Source of the DNA: Psococerastis gibbosa
Lineage: Eukaryota; Arthropoda; Insecta; Psocodea; Psocidae
Direction: 5' to 3'
Assembly: GCA_963971405.1 (NCBI GenBank)
Contig: OZ020488.1
Location: 31,763,089 to 31,827,088 of the forward strand
DNA: 64,000 nt
Shown here: in pieces, positions 1 to 11,098 of the stretch
Layout: each line of letters starts with the position of its first letter
Position numbering within the stretch: position 1 is the stretch's first letter
Notes under the pieces: model-generated
What the model was told of the DNA's origin: nothing
The model's database searches: none
Seen by the model: the letters and a program-made list of their open reading frames with translations, nothing else
Made by a program: the position numbers and the translations under genes

Positions 1-933
1 CCCAGGCCCCCCTCAATGGTAGACTTATTCGTCGTTGTAATATCTCAATTGTACTGCTTGCAAACATTGGCGTAAATAGGGGGTCCTGGACTCCTGCCCC
101 CCCCCCCCAGGATTTCTGGTGACAAAGCCGTTATGGAGGCGAAAGGCATATAATTATTATAGTATCCACAATAACGAAAGTGAAATTAATTCTTAGTATG
201 GTTATTTTACATGAAACAAATCATCATACTGACCAAGTACTTTCACAAAAATATATTACTCAAAATGCTGAAAACCCCAATATTTCAGGCCTATTTTTTC
301 AAAAAAAATTATCAAAAATCAACGCTCAAGGTCACAACTCTCCGGCTTGGCCTTAAAGTCTTAAAATTTAAATACATTACGTCTTCTCCTTGAAACCTAC
401 AAGTATGCAGTCATTTCACAACCTACAGTACCACTGCATCAGGAGATTCAGGATAGCCCCGAAGAAATCCAAGAGAATCTCTGATCGTACTTTTCCAGGA
501 GAGAGGCACCTACAGCAGTTTTATCGCTTAAGCAACCTACCGAAGTGAAATTAAAATTACGATGAAATAAAAAGAACGCCCCCAACTTATTTTGGAAAAT
601 GCTGAATGCTGCCCCTCCCTGCCAGGCCCGAACATAGGGCGCGATCCAATGCAATGAGGAAGGTTGGGGCATAAAAACTCATAAATATTTCATAAATATT
701 GGAGTTCATAAAATTAAGAGGTATACAATCTGCCCGGCCCCACCCTCTCCGTTGAAGTGACAAATATGAAAACCCAAGTAAAAGACTGTTATGGTCCGCC
801 ATGGCCTGTCCCACAATAAAATCCCAATGAGTGCGTTTGGGGGTGGTGGCCACTGGTGGCAACTGATTCTTTCTAAGGCCCCGATCTCTGCCCATAGCTG
901 GCGCCGCCGGTGTATATGTCGTACCTATTACCA
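1..933. other. No gene recognised; poly-C/G tract and unique sequence
   Basis: I see no coding region in this stretch. A run of about a dozen C occurs near 98-110, and GC-rich text around 600-640 and 735-760 looks like eroded repeat. Open frames here are short and carry no recognisable motif. Confidence 0.5.
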
Positions 934-941
934 GTTGTCCC

Positions 942-1636
942 CAGTGGCGGCTCGTCCATAAGGGCACTGGGGCTACAGCCCTCCCAAAATTTTACAGGCA
1001 AACAAAGCAATTTCCTTTTAATAATAATAATAATAAAATAATAATATACTAATCTAGATTCTGGAGAAAAATGCAACTGCTACAATTCGGCTATGCTATG
1101 TGCGTGCTCTGGGCAACTTGGGGCAATTTTCAATATAGCCCCGGGTCGCCATGGCAACCGAGTCAGGCAAAAGTTAAGAAGATCGTTCGCACCATTGAAA
1201 AGGTGTACCCAACTTTCCTGTTATGGACCTTGCAATGCAATTCCTGGCATATGCATTAATACATGGGCAGCGGGGCAGCGCCCCAAAAATGACTTTAAAT
1301 GTTTCGTATTAATAATATCGTTGAATACTGGTATTTTTTTAAAATCATAATTTTAAGAGTTATTTTTGAGAAGAGTTTCACTGTTTTGTCATGAGTGATG
1401 ATTATTATAAAATTTTTAAAAGAACAATTTTCGACTAGGGAAGTCAGGTTCTGCCCAACGGCCAGGCAGGGTAATGTACACAAATATTAAAAAAATGTAA
1501 ACGGCGAGTGATAGACTTGTTTGCCACATCGAAATGCCGAAGAATCTATTTGATAATCAAGTAGTGGTAAGTTATATGCTATTACTTTATTACAATTCGT
1601 TGCCCCACCATTTTGATACACCACGAGACGCCACTG
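942..1636. mobile_element. hAT-like non-autonomous DNA transposon (0.7 kb)
   Basis: The left end reads CAGTGGCGGCTCGT and the right end is its reverse complement with one mismatch. The flanks are GTTGTCCC (934-941) and GTTGTACC (1637-1644), an 8-bp target duplication with one difference. CAGTGGCG-type ends with 8-bp duplications are the signature of the hAT superfamily. The 695-bp interior holds no transposase-like frame, so mobility would depend on a transposase supplied elsewhere. Confidence 0.7.
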
Positions 1637-1644
1637 GTTGTACC

Positions 1645-2337
1645 TATTCCCCGATCTGAAAAGTGTGGGTGATCTAGCGTTCACTTTTGTTCATTAGGTG
1701 ACGCAACCTGTTTACAAACAGTGTAATTAGTATGACCAGTTCTGCCAAACAAACAGAAAGGGTGCTAACAATCATGGCAACAGCAGGGGGGCCAACTCTC
1801 AGCAGGAACCTTCCACAGAAAGTCTAATCACGTTGGCAATACACAATAGATCAAGTCTTCCATGAAGCCTTGTTTTACAAGCCGGATTTTATGTTCCATT
1901 GCATTCCTTCCATAGTGTTGGCCTTTTTATCCGAGCACCAGCAGTTCATGTTGCTATAAAATTATTTCCAGACTTTCAGAACCAAATTTCCTATATTGCG
2001 CTGCTTGGCTTTACACCTTGGTATTTGCGTTGTAACTTGTAGTAGGTACTTTACTTGGTAAGTCCAGTTTTTCTAATCGTCTAATTTTGTTTATAAATAG
2101 GAGGCTACCTCTTCAACGTAAATTAGTTGAATGTCAATGCTATATAGCCTACCTCCCTACCATAATTATAATACTACAATATATTGAATAAATGCCCCTT
2201 CTTCCTGATGCAATCATTATTAAAAGTCTAGAACCACGAGCAATACAACTACTGTAAATTCTTTCCTAGTTGAGTTATACTTTATACAACAGCCCGATCA
2301 TAATGATTTTAATACGGGGTTAATATAATACCATGCC
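1645..2337. other. No gene recognised
   Basis: This is AT-rich sequence with frequent stops in all frames. I recognise no repeat or RNA gene in it. Confidence 0.5.
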
Positions 2338-2480
2338 CAAGGCCGTGCCCAGGTTTTGGTTTCGGGGGGGGGGGGGGTCCAATTTTTTTTAACGTCATTT
2401 ATTAATGAATTAATGGATAAATTCGTCAAACCATACCGGTAGACAAAAATGTAATTGGGGGGGGGGGGGGGGGTCCGGTT
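2338..2480. mobile_element. Truncated poly-G hAT-like MITE
   Basis: The left end, CAAGGCCGTGCCCAGG, matches the left end of the complete element at 19862-20039. The two also share internal text around a poly-G tract, an ACGTnATTTATTA block and a second poly-G tract near 2458. The right terminal repeat cannot be found, so this copy looks broken on that side. Confidence 0.6.
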
Positions 2481-3778
2481 TCTGCCTTAGATTTAGACAA
2501 ATTATTTATAATTCTTATATATTTATAATATAATATATTATATATTTCAAAATTAAAACTTGTTCATTTTAATGTTTATTTCTTGGGCGATATAATATGT
2601 TTACATTTTGCTATTTATATTTATATTTGCTACAGCAGCGTCGCGTCAGTTCAGTTCGCAATTTAAAAAATTCTGAAATTTACTGTTCATTTATTTTAAA
2701 CAATTGAATTAATACCATCACGTGACATGGAATTATGTTAGCCCCGGTATAAAAATCGCCATATTCGGGCTGCTCAGTTATAGATAAATATAAGATTACT
2801 TAGCGAGTTCAACTCCGCCAACAAGTTTGCTAATAACTAAACATTAATTTGTCGGTAACTTCTCATCAAGGAGGGACAAGTTACAAGGAGAATGATGGTT
2901 GCATCAGTAATATGGTCATAAAAGACAACGTTGCGAAGCGCAAAGTAACAAGAATGGCTACTATAAGCTTGATAAACAGCCTACTCAACGTCCCAAAACC
3001 AGAATTACTGTACCATTATTGGACAGTCGATAAGGTTATATAGCAGCGCCCCGTGGAGCTCGCAAGTCGCAACCTAAAGCAACCTGCCCAGCGAGTAAAT
3101 CCTGGGAACCTAAATTAGTCCTTCAGTAAATTCTGGGCAGTCGCAATCGACCGGCACATAAACTAAGTTCCTAAATGGCGCTGGGGGTCATTAATTCAGC
3201 TACACTCAGTCCAGATTAACTTGTCTCCCGGCAATTAAAAACCCCTGCTTTGTTTTAAATAATTAGCTAGCCCCATGACAACGTCGTCTGCTACCTATTT
3301 ATCTCATAGTTTCCGGTGTTGAGTTGCTTTGTAGTTTGTACGCGCACCGCTTCCTTGGCGGTTCTTAAGCCGTGGTTTATTGTCATAGATTTAAGGAACT
3401 AAACAGTTCTCTAATTAGTACTCCGCTATTGTTTGCTTATCTTTTGTTTCAGTTGAAATATGTTCAGTATACACTATTTTATCACCCTCGCATCACGTTT
3501 GACTTTGAATTAATGGTGTATTATTCATTGGTGCTTTCCGGTTGTTGGAAAGAATGTTTGTCTTCTCTCAGACTCTTCCGCTCTTCGAACGTCGTTCTTC
3601 CAAAGTGTTATTCTTCATTCCAGAGAGTCATTCTGCATGGATGTAGCCAGGCCGAATCTAGGGGGAGGGACTGGAGGGAGTAGAAGCTGTTTCCATCTGA
3701 TCAATTGATAATGATCGTTTCTTATACTGGCTCTGCGGTCCGTTAAGAAACTTGCCTGCTGCACCTATATTGTCCCGT
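2481..3778. other. No gene recognised; possible promoter inside
   Basis: The stretch is AT-rich at first and of mixed composition later. An open frame at 3372-3683 (103 aa) has no motif I recognise and ends in repeat-like text. A candidate core promoter at 2748-2779 is listed separately. Confidence 0.45.
2748..2779 (+). promoter_or_regulatory. Candidate TATA plus initiator core promoter
   Basis: TATAAAAA begins at 2748. An arthropod-type initiator, TCAGTT, lies at 2774-2779 and puts the presumed +1 A at 2776, 28 bases from the TATA start, which is the normal spacing. No convincing gene follows, so this could be the promoter of a decayed element or chance. Confidence 0.25.
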
Positions 3779-3905
3779 CAAGGCCGTAGCCAGAAATTTT
3801 TTTCGGGGGGGGGGGGGAGGTCCATCTCACGTCACTGGAGGTGACTCCATTCTATCTAGGGTACGCTGAAAATATTTCGTGAGAATATTTCGGGGCGGGG
3901 GGTGT
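3779..3905. mobile_element. Poly-G MITE fragment chimeric with the 0.87-kb repeat
   Basis: The left end, CAAGGCCGTAGCCAG, followed by TTTTTTTCG and poly-G is the left end of the 156-bp MITE family (50570, 47905). The text then continues with a variant of the CACGTCACTGGAGGTGA block that follows poly-G in the 0.87-kb repeat family (compare 7880-7900). A second poly-G tract ends the recognisable part. No right terminal repeat is visible. Confidence 0.5.
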
Positions 3906-4517
3906 GTCTGGATCCTCTCTCTGGCCATTCCTCGGCGTCGCCATTCTTAATTATTCTTCATAAACTAAGTCTCAGGTTATCTTCACTCAAGTAACCCATC
4001 CAACTCACTTCCTCAGTTTTCCCATAGATCTTATGTCTTCTGCATCATTGTGGTGTTCATCACCTTCTTCTTCTTAGGCACTCTAGTTCTTTCCATTACT
4101 CTTTCTTTTTGTCGGTTTGCTGCTTTCTGGTAAAAGCTATCAAATTCAGCATTAGTAATGCTGCATTACTTCTTATTCTCAATTCTTCGGCAGCTGAAAA
4201 GGTTTCGTATACCACCTTTCTGATCAAATCATACGGGGTTAGGCTATTCGACGCTATGGAAGCTATACCATAGATTCCATAGAAGATAATTATAATATAA
4301 TAAAATTATACGCATCATGATTTTGCGTTGCCTTTTCTAATAAATAACAACTCCAAATACCAGCTGCCGGATAGTTAGGCCTAATCCAGCAATTCATCCC
4401 ATATTCCAAACATGCATTGGCAATTTAATAACGGTAAAATTTCCGAGAAAAGCTGGTGAGAGCCACCCTAATAAGAAAGCAATGTGAAAATACCACAATA
4501 CGCATTCAAACTACTAA

Positions 4518-4652
4518 GGCGGGGTTTCCACATACGTCAATAGTCAATAGTAAATATGGTTTTGACGTGGTAGCAGACATTTTTAGTATGTCTTTAATGT
4601 CTGCTACCACGTCAAAACCACATTTACTATTGACTATTGTGGAAACCCCACC
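4518..4652. mobile_element. Foldback MITE, near-perfect 135-bp hairpin
   Basis: The element is almost entirely palindromic. Arms of about 60 bp pair around a short centre near 4583-4590, and the ends are GGCGGGGTTTCCAC and GTGGAAACCCCACC. TAA flanks both sides (4515-4517 and 4653-4655), a 3-bp duplication of the kind made by PIF/Harbinger elements. The GACGTGGTAGCAGA motif in the arms recurs at 21921-21934, beside another foldback element. The superfamily assignment is an inference from the flank and termini. Confidence 0.65.
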
Positions 4653-4655
4653 TAA

Positions 4656-6889
4656 GCAATGATCAAATTTGTATATATTGCCTCGTTAAAAACAATAATA
4701 AGTAGGCCTAAGCTTTTGCAGCAATAATATTTTTAGGCCACTAGGTTATTGGCGTCGATCATGCTTAAAATGATTGTCTTTTAACTGCAAGCTGATAAGT
4801 TATAGCAATTATCTAAGCTAGAACAAGACAAGCAGATCATCATAATTGATCAATTTATTAGGCAGATTCCGAAACAATTGCACCCGGACCCGACAAATGA
4901 GCCACCTTCTTCTGCAGTGAGATCTACTGTTGGTTTTCTTCGGGGAAAGACTGCGTTGTTGCATTCATACGAAAGTATATCTTTTTTAGGGGGCAGCACG
5001 CACTATTTTCAGGTGAGTCTGATATCACGGACCACTGAAACGCAGACTGACACATCCGACGTGGCTGTCCGTTTCTCAATCGTAATGTTTCCATTAACTA
5101 TGTGGTGCATTTTCTTGTTTGAACACTCCTGACACACTATTAACTCCTCTGCGCCCGTCAAAACAGGTTCGCCTCAGGAAGAATGGACTGAACAGGAACT
5201 AACTTAGGATTGGAACGAATCAAGTGCATTTCTATCGTCGGGAACAAGGTCATATATTCGTTGTTCTTTGAGGAATTGAATATTGGTATATATTGTGATA
5301 TGGTGAAATATTCTTAGCAATCAAAACAATAGAACTTCAATTATCTGAGTAAATGGACCAAACCCATTCTGGATCCAGAATTATAACAGAAAATTTAAGG
5401 AATGAATTAGAAATAAGAGCTCATTTTGGGAATGGTTGTACGGTATGAATTTATTAATTAAATGAAAAGACAGCACTGTTACATAAGCTATAGCCTATAC
5501 ATATGCGCCTACACTGTATGGAAACTTCAGCACTTCAGCGCGCTTAGACAGAGAAATGCGAACTGTACTTCTCGACTTCTCGTCTTAATTAAATATTTTC
5601 CTGAAAATAATTCGGATAACCAGAACTCTTCTGGAATTCAAAATTCTTCTAAAAGTTATGATGTCTGACTGGATAGTACCTATATTACAGTAAAAGGACT
5701 TTTGCCAAATACTAATTTATGTATTTAAAGATTTTTTAAAGATTTTATACATTAGTTTTGAGTTTAAGGTGTGCAAGGTTGTAGGCATTAGTTTTGAGTG
5801 CAAGGTGTGCAAGGTTGATATGCAGAAGGCCCTCAGTTCTTTATTCAAATTTTATTTCAAACGTTCCATCAACAAATCAAACAATCATTTCAAAGCAGCC
5901 CAGCCCTCATGAGTCAGTGCATCGAAAGTCTACACAATATTGACCGGCCAACCACTTTTATACTTGGAGTCAGTTCTGGATTTATAAATAGGCCATATAG
6001 GTCGCGGCCTATAGGGGCGGCAACGTCCTAGGGGCGGCAAATTTCAGATGACGGTCACTTGATTTCAGAGAATAAAAGTCAAACACGTCCACTGGGTTTT
6101 TCATGGTTTTTTTATACTTATATCTACAACAAATGGAAAATTATTATTTTAGAACGGTATGTACATGGGGCGGCCGAAATAAAGTGGCCTACACTCATTA
6201 AAAATATAAATCCGGCACCGCTCGGAGTTTTTCTCCAATGTTTGCGGCTTTGCCCTTTCCATCTATTCAAAACCAAATCCTCGATTTCCTTGAAGAATGA
6301 GGCATTGCCGGCATTTAAAACAGTAAGCACTTGCTCCCTTGTTCCACATGACCACATGAAAGAATTATGTTCCTTTTCTTTAGCTACGTCCATCATATCC
6401 CAATCTACCCGCCAATCACTCCTATCAGACTTGTTATATCATTACGACATTACTCCAGGAGCCAACTTCTTAGCTTGTTTGATAGCCCAACGTTAGAAGA
6501 CTCAATGCGCATTTCGTCGTGACCATGTACCGTCTTCTTTGTATCTGAGGTGGTTAAGATGTGAAGTGTATAATCGTGGGTTGTCACCTGTCAACTGGTA
6601 CAAAGAGGCAAAGGAGCCGACCCATGCTAGTTTCAACGCTCTGGCTCGGTTATACTGTTGAAGTGACAGCCGTACGACCGCACCATTCCATGTCTGTCAT
6701 GCACACATGCAAGGGCTGGTGTGGTCCCCTATCATCATCAGCCTGTAAATGTGCCTTAATAACTTGCTAATGCAACGATTGAGACATATTTTCATTTGAC
6801 AACTTACTGCCGCGGCGCCTCTGCGGGGAGCCAGTGGCAGGGTGAAATGAAAACTGAATCGGATTTGCCTCTTAAGCGCCCCTAGCTCT
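4656..6889. other. No gene recognised; one short tandem duplication
   Basis: A 30-odd-base unit containing AAGGTGTGCAAGGTTG is present twice at about 5750-5818. A minus-strand open frame near 6124-6396 (90 aa) has no family motif I recognise. The string GGGGCGGC around 6016-6045 and 6165-6175 looks like old repeat ends. Nothing else could be supported. Confidence 0.45.
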
Positions 6890-6897
6890 AAACGTGC

Positions 6898-7163
6898 CAG
6901 TGGCGGGGGTGTCCGGGGGGGGGGGGGGACCTGCCCCCCCCTCGAAAGTTTCTCTGGCCCCCCTGGGCCTCCCACTTATGAGATATTTTAGATGATATAT
7001 CTAGCAGAACTAGAAAAACGTCAGAATTAAAACTGGTTACATTTTACTTACTCCCATTATACCTACTCTCATTGGAAAATGTTTGGTTTTTCCATTGGCC
7101 CCCCCAGATAGAAGTCATGCCCCCCATGGCCCCCCCGCCTTAAAATTTCTAGCACCGCCACTG
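6898..7163. mobile_element. hAT-like MITE (266 bp) with perfect 8-bp duplication
   Basis: The termini are CAGTGGCGG and CCGCCACTG. AAACGTGC occurs on both sides, at 6890-6897 and 7164-7171, as a perfect 8-bp target duplication. The inside holds long G and C runs near both ends and no coding capacity. Both features match non-autonomous hAT elements. Confidence 0.85.
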
Positions 7164-7215
7164 AAACGTGCCCGACTCCTGAAGATGCCTTGCTAAGGGG
7201 GCTTGAGCCGTAATA

Positions 7216-7320
7216 CAGTAAATAGGCTATATAGTTTGGTTGTAAGGGGAGGTAGTGCCAAATCTAATATGGATAAAATACTGGTCATGCATAAGCGTAC
7301 CGTGAGAATTATAGCCGGAC
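7216..7320 (+). pseudogene. CR1/Daphne-like reverse transcriptase fragment
   Basis: Translation of 7228-7320 gives a stretch ending in KRTVRIIAGLE followed by a stop. It includes GGSAKSNMDKILVMHKR, the region just after the catalytic RT domain in CR1-clade LINEs. Further scraps in the same sense continue to about 7470 with stops. It is a short dead LINE remnant. Confidence 0.55.
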
Positions 7321-7734
7321 TAGAATAGACGGAAATGTATATTGTCTCGCAAAATCTGGTTTTGCGAGAGTCCAGGCAGTATGTTGGGTCGAGAAACCAG
7401 GCAGGCCTACAATGGCATTCCTCGAACGCATAACTTGAATGAAGCCTGAAGTCACTTTTTGACAAGTTGACCGACCACATCTTGAGAAAACATTCGGATG
7501 CTAGGGAGTTCAGCCGGCTTTCCTGGTGGACGGTGTGTTTGGGTATTTGCTTGATGAGTTCCTGGGGGGGGGGGGGGCACGTACAGTAATTAGCCTATAG
7601 AATATTGCTAAGTGGTAACCAATAATGGCCTTTTTATAACAAGTTGGTTTGGGACCGGGTTAAACATGTCATTCCATATTTACATTGGGCAGACTGTTTC
7701 CTTTTTATAGCCTTGTGAAACTTATCTTAAATGA

Positions 7735-8434
7735 AAAGAACCGGTCCGAGTTTACTCGAACATGCTTTCCAATTTATCAAGTAGTAGCTAGAGAAAATGA
7801 GTAATTCCATGTTAAATAATTTTCCTATAGATAAATTTCGGGCATCTCGGGGGGGGGGGGGGGGGGGGGTTGTGTCCACCTGACGTCACTGGAGGTGAGG
7901 TAAATTCTAGATAGGTCAGACCAACAAATTACCACACAGAAATAATGGCAGGGCGCGCAATGCATTTGAGCGCGAATTTTCTATCATTTTTTCAAAAAAT
8001 AACTTTTTATGCAAAACCAAATAGTTTTTTGGGAAAGCAACCTGTCCAGTTTCGTTATTCAATTTAACACCTAAAACATGCGTGAAGGTAGAAATCATCG
8101 ATAGAAAGGTTACGAAGAAAAATTATTTTATAGTCATTTTTCATAAAAATTTAGTTATTTTTATTTTTTTACCTCCCGAAGCGAACTATCAAGGGGCAAG
8201 CAATCCCCCGCATTTTGTCAACAGTAATAACGGCTACAATATGTGTGAATTTAAAAGAAATCATTGGAGCCGTTTTCGAGAAATAATTTTTTTAGACGTT
8301 TTTTATGAGTTTTTTGAAAATAAAACCCTCCCAAATTGAGTTAGCTCAAAACGTGTAAATCCGTTGAAATCTCGGAATCGAAAATTTCGACCATCACAAA
8401 GCTTTCCTTATACTACGTATATAAATTGGAAAGC
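7735..8434 (+). repeat. 0.87-kb interspersed repeat, copy 1 (internally deleted)
   Basis: The copy begins AAAGAACCGGTCCGAG and ends ATAAATTGGAAAGC. The motif GCTTTCCAATTTAT at 7764-7777 is inverted at the far end. A poly-G tract near 7850 is followed by the GACGTCACTGGAGGTGAGG block. Compared with the full copies (8819-9679, 56890-57746, 62059-62925) it lacks the tetranucleotide (TGTC/GACA) part. The class is unknown. There is no coding capacity beyond translation artefacts. Confidence 0.75.
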
Positions 8435-8818
8435 AAAAAAGACTACGTTTTATGTAAATAAACAAACTGCAAGCTTTTTTTATGATCCTGATCCGCTCCC
8501 GCTGTAAAAGGAGTCCGAAATAGTGGCCTAGACTTAGACTGTTGTGTGTTTATGTCATTATGTGTGATATGTTATGAATTGTAAGTTTAATTTAATAGTA
8601 GGTAGTATGTCTAATTTATTTTTATTTTTTAATTTAATTTGAAGGCAGGGAAAATTGTTATTGGTCTATACCTATAGGGCGGCCTTACAATATTATTGCA
8701 TTTACATATGTATTAATTGTTTCATTCACTCATTTTCAAAATTGAAAATAGAAACTTTGCAGTTGCTCCTTAATTGTTTATTTGTTATCACAATACTTAT
8801 TAGCGTTAAAATATTATT
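8435..8818. other. Unique AT-rich spacer between two inverted repeat copies
   Basis: This stretch separates copies 1 and 2 of the 0.87-kb repeat, which face each other in opposite orientation. I see no gene in it. Confidence 0.5.
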
Positions 8819-9679
8819 GCTTTCCAATTTATACGTAGTATAAGGAAAGCTTTGTGATGGTCGAAATTTTCGATTCCGAGATTTCAACGGATTAACACGT
8901 TTTCAGGTCCCAGGAACCCAAAAAAGTGGTTTTTACGAAATGTCTGTCTGTCAGTCTGTCTGTATGTCTGTCTGTCTGTGCGTCGATTTCCGGGCAAACT
9001 ACTCGGTCGATTATGATGAAATTTAGCATGTAGGTTCACAGAAATCATACCTCGAGAAATTTATTTTTTATTTTGGGGTAACTCAATTTGGGGGGTTTTA
9101 TTCTCAAAAAACTAAAAAAAAACGTCTAAAAAAATTATTTCTCAAAAACGGCTCCAACGATTTCTTTTAAATTCACATATATTGTAGTCGTTATTTATGT
9201 TAACAAAATGCATGGGGTCGCTTGCCCCTTGATAGTTGGCTTCTGGGGTAAAAAAATAAAAATAGCTCAATTTTCATGAAAAATGACAAAAAAATTATTT
9301 ATCTGCTAAACCTTTCGAACGGTGATTTCTACCTTCAGGCATGTTTTAGGTGTTAAATTGAGTAACGAAGCCGGCCAGGTTGCTTTCGCAAAACACTTTT
9401 TGGTTTTGTGCAAAAAAATTTTTTTTTTGAAAAAATGATAGAAAATTCAGGGTCAAATGCATTGCATGCCCTGCCATTATTACTGTGTGGTAATGTGTTG
9501 GTCTGACCTTTCTAGAATTTACCTCACCTCCAGTGACGTCAGGTAGACAACCCCCCCCCCCCCCACAGATAACGAAAATTTAGCCATAGGAACATTATTT
9601 ACCACGAAATTACTAATTTTCTCTAACAACTAATTGATAAATTGGAAAGCATGTTCGAGTAAACTCGGACCGGTTCTTT
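8819..9679 (-). repeat. 0.87-kb interspersed repeat, copy 2 (full length)
   Basis: Read on the plus strand it begins GCTTTCCAATTTAT and ends GGACCGGTTCTTT. Inside are a TGTC microsatellite (about 8940-8980), a CGATTTCCGGGCAAACTA block and a C tract near 9549. The order is the same in all full copies, so the two simple-sequence tracts are an intrinsic part of the family. Confidence 0.8.
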
Positions 9680-9683
9680 ATTA

Positions 9684-10301
9684 TGGGCCAATTCAATTTG
9701 GGGGGGTTTCATTCTCAAAAAACTCCAAAAAAAAGTCTAAAAAAATTATTTCTCAAAAACGGCTCCAACGATTTCTTTTAAATTCTCATATATTGCAGTC
9801 GTTATTAATGTTGACAAAATGCGGGGGTTCGCTTGCCCCTTAATAATTTGCTTCTGGGGGTAAAAAAATAAAAAATAACTAAATTTTAATGAAAAATGAC
9901 TAAAAAATAATTTTTCTGCGAAACCTTTCTATCGATGATTTCTACCTTCAGGCATGTTTTAGGTGTTAAATTTAGTAACGAAACCGGATAGGTTGCTTTC
10001 CCAAAAAAATATTTGGTTTTGCACAAAATTTAATTGTTTGAAAAAATGATAGAAAATTCGCGCTCAAATGTATTGCGTGACCTGCCATTATTGCTGTGTG
10101 GTAATTAATTAATTAATTAATCTAAAATTTATCTCACTTCCAGTGACGTCAGGTGGACCACCCCCCCCCCCCCCCCCCGAGATATCGGAAATTTAACCAC
10201 TGGAAAATTGTTTACCCTGAAATTACTCATATTCTCTATCTATATACTACTAATGTTGATAAATTGGAAAGCATGTTCGAGTAAACTCGGACCGGTTCTT
10301 T
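9684..10301 (-). repeat. 0.87-kb interspersed repeat, copy 3 (truncated, tandem to copy 2)
   Basis: It starts in the middle of the family at the AATTTGGGGGGGTTT block and runs to the same GGACCGGTTCTTT end as copy 2. It lies head-to-tail directly behind copy 2. The microsatellite end is missing. A C tract occurs near 10161. Confidence 0.8.
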
Positions 10302-10952
10302 TTCTATTTTGTTGGTTTGTAGGCTACTACTACAATAGTATATATATTGTTCATTATTGTTTGAACATTACATAATGTAATGATCAAATGATCAGACTCA
10401 GAATGTATAATTTACATTCTGAGTCTGATAATGAAAAATCCACGCTTAAATTATAATACAGTTTGGCTATTCACGTGCAACGCCACCTAAGGTTATGCCC
10501 AGGTAGGATACATAGACGCGTCTGATCTTAAATTATTAATAGAAGCAGCATGTGGAAACTCCTATGTCCCCAAACGTGACCGATGGTCTTATGCCCCACG
10601 AGACTCGTCTAACTAAACCGATACAAATGAGTACTTCAGCGGGAATATCCCTGAGCCGTGCTGGAGTTAAGTGATTTAGAGAGGGGCCCGGGGTTCTAAT
10701 CAGGAGATACAGCCGTGAAAAGTTACGACAGCACCGGGAAATGGCGGCCCTAATAGAAATTAACGGGGGCGTGATGAGTCCGGGACAGTTATGAGCGACG
10801 TCACATAGCCATTTGTATCAATTCGTGTCCGTTACCGCTACATACTGCTGACCTTCTGTCACTGTCTGCTTAGATCAAGAGCGTAGTCATCTGAAAACAA
10901 CCTGGGAGAACTTCAGTGGCGGCTGTTCTGTCACAGATGCAATTAACCGAAA
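10302..10952. other. No gene; small hairpin
   Basis: A 17-bp inverted repeat with a five-base loop lies at about 10391-10430, with arms ATCAGACTCAGAATGTA and its complement. The rest is unique sequence without recognisable coding content. Confidence 0.45.
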
Positions 10953-11098
10953 GGACATATTGTAGGGTAGTGGTACAGACTCCGACTTTCACCCGAAAGG
11001 TTGTTGTTGTTGTTGGTCACGGGTCTTCCTAGTTGAGTGTAAGAGAGTGCTTTATAGCCCTAACTTCACTAGGTTGGCTTAGCAATGGAATGGAAAAA
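10953..11098 (+). mobile_element. tRNA-derived SINE, internally deleted copy
   Basis: This stretch matches the SINE in the Polinton terminal repeats (41503-41716), sharing GACTTTCACCCGAAAGGTTG-type and CTTCCTAGTTGAGTGTAAGA text. The part holding box B and the middle of the body is replaced by a short GTT run, so this copy lacks its internal promoter. Confidence 0.7.

Noticed and set aside
6124..6396. Minus-strand 90-aa frame as a gene
   Set aside because: It has no recognised motif, and repeat-like GGGGCGGC text flanks it. It cannot be supported from sequence alone.
8819..9679. 0.87-kb repeat as a Helitron (hairpin near one end)
   Set aside because: The end after the hairpin does not read CTRR, there is no TC start and no A/T target pattern, so the class was left open.
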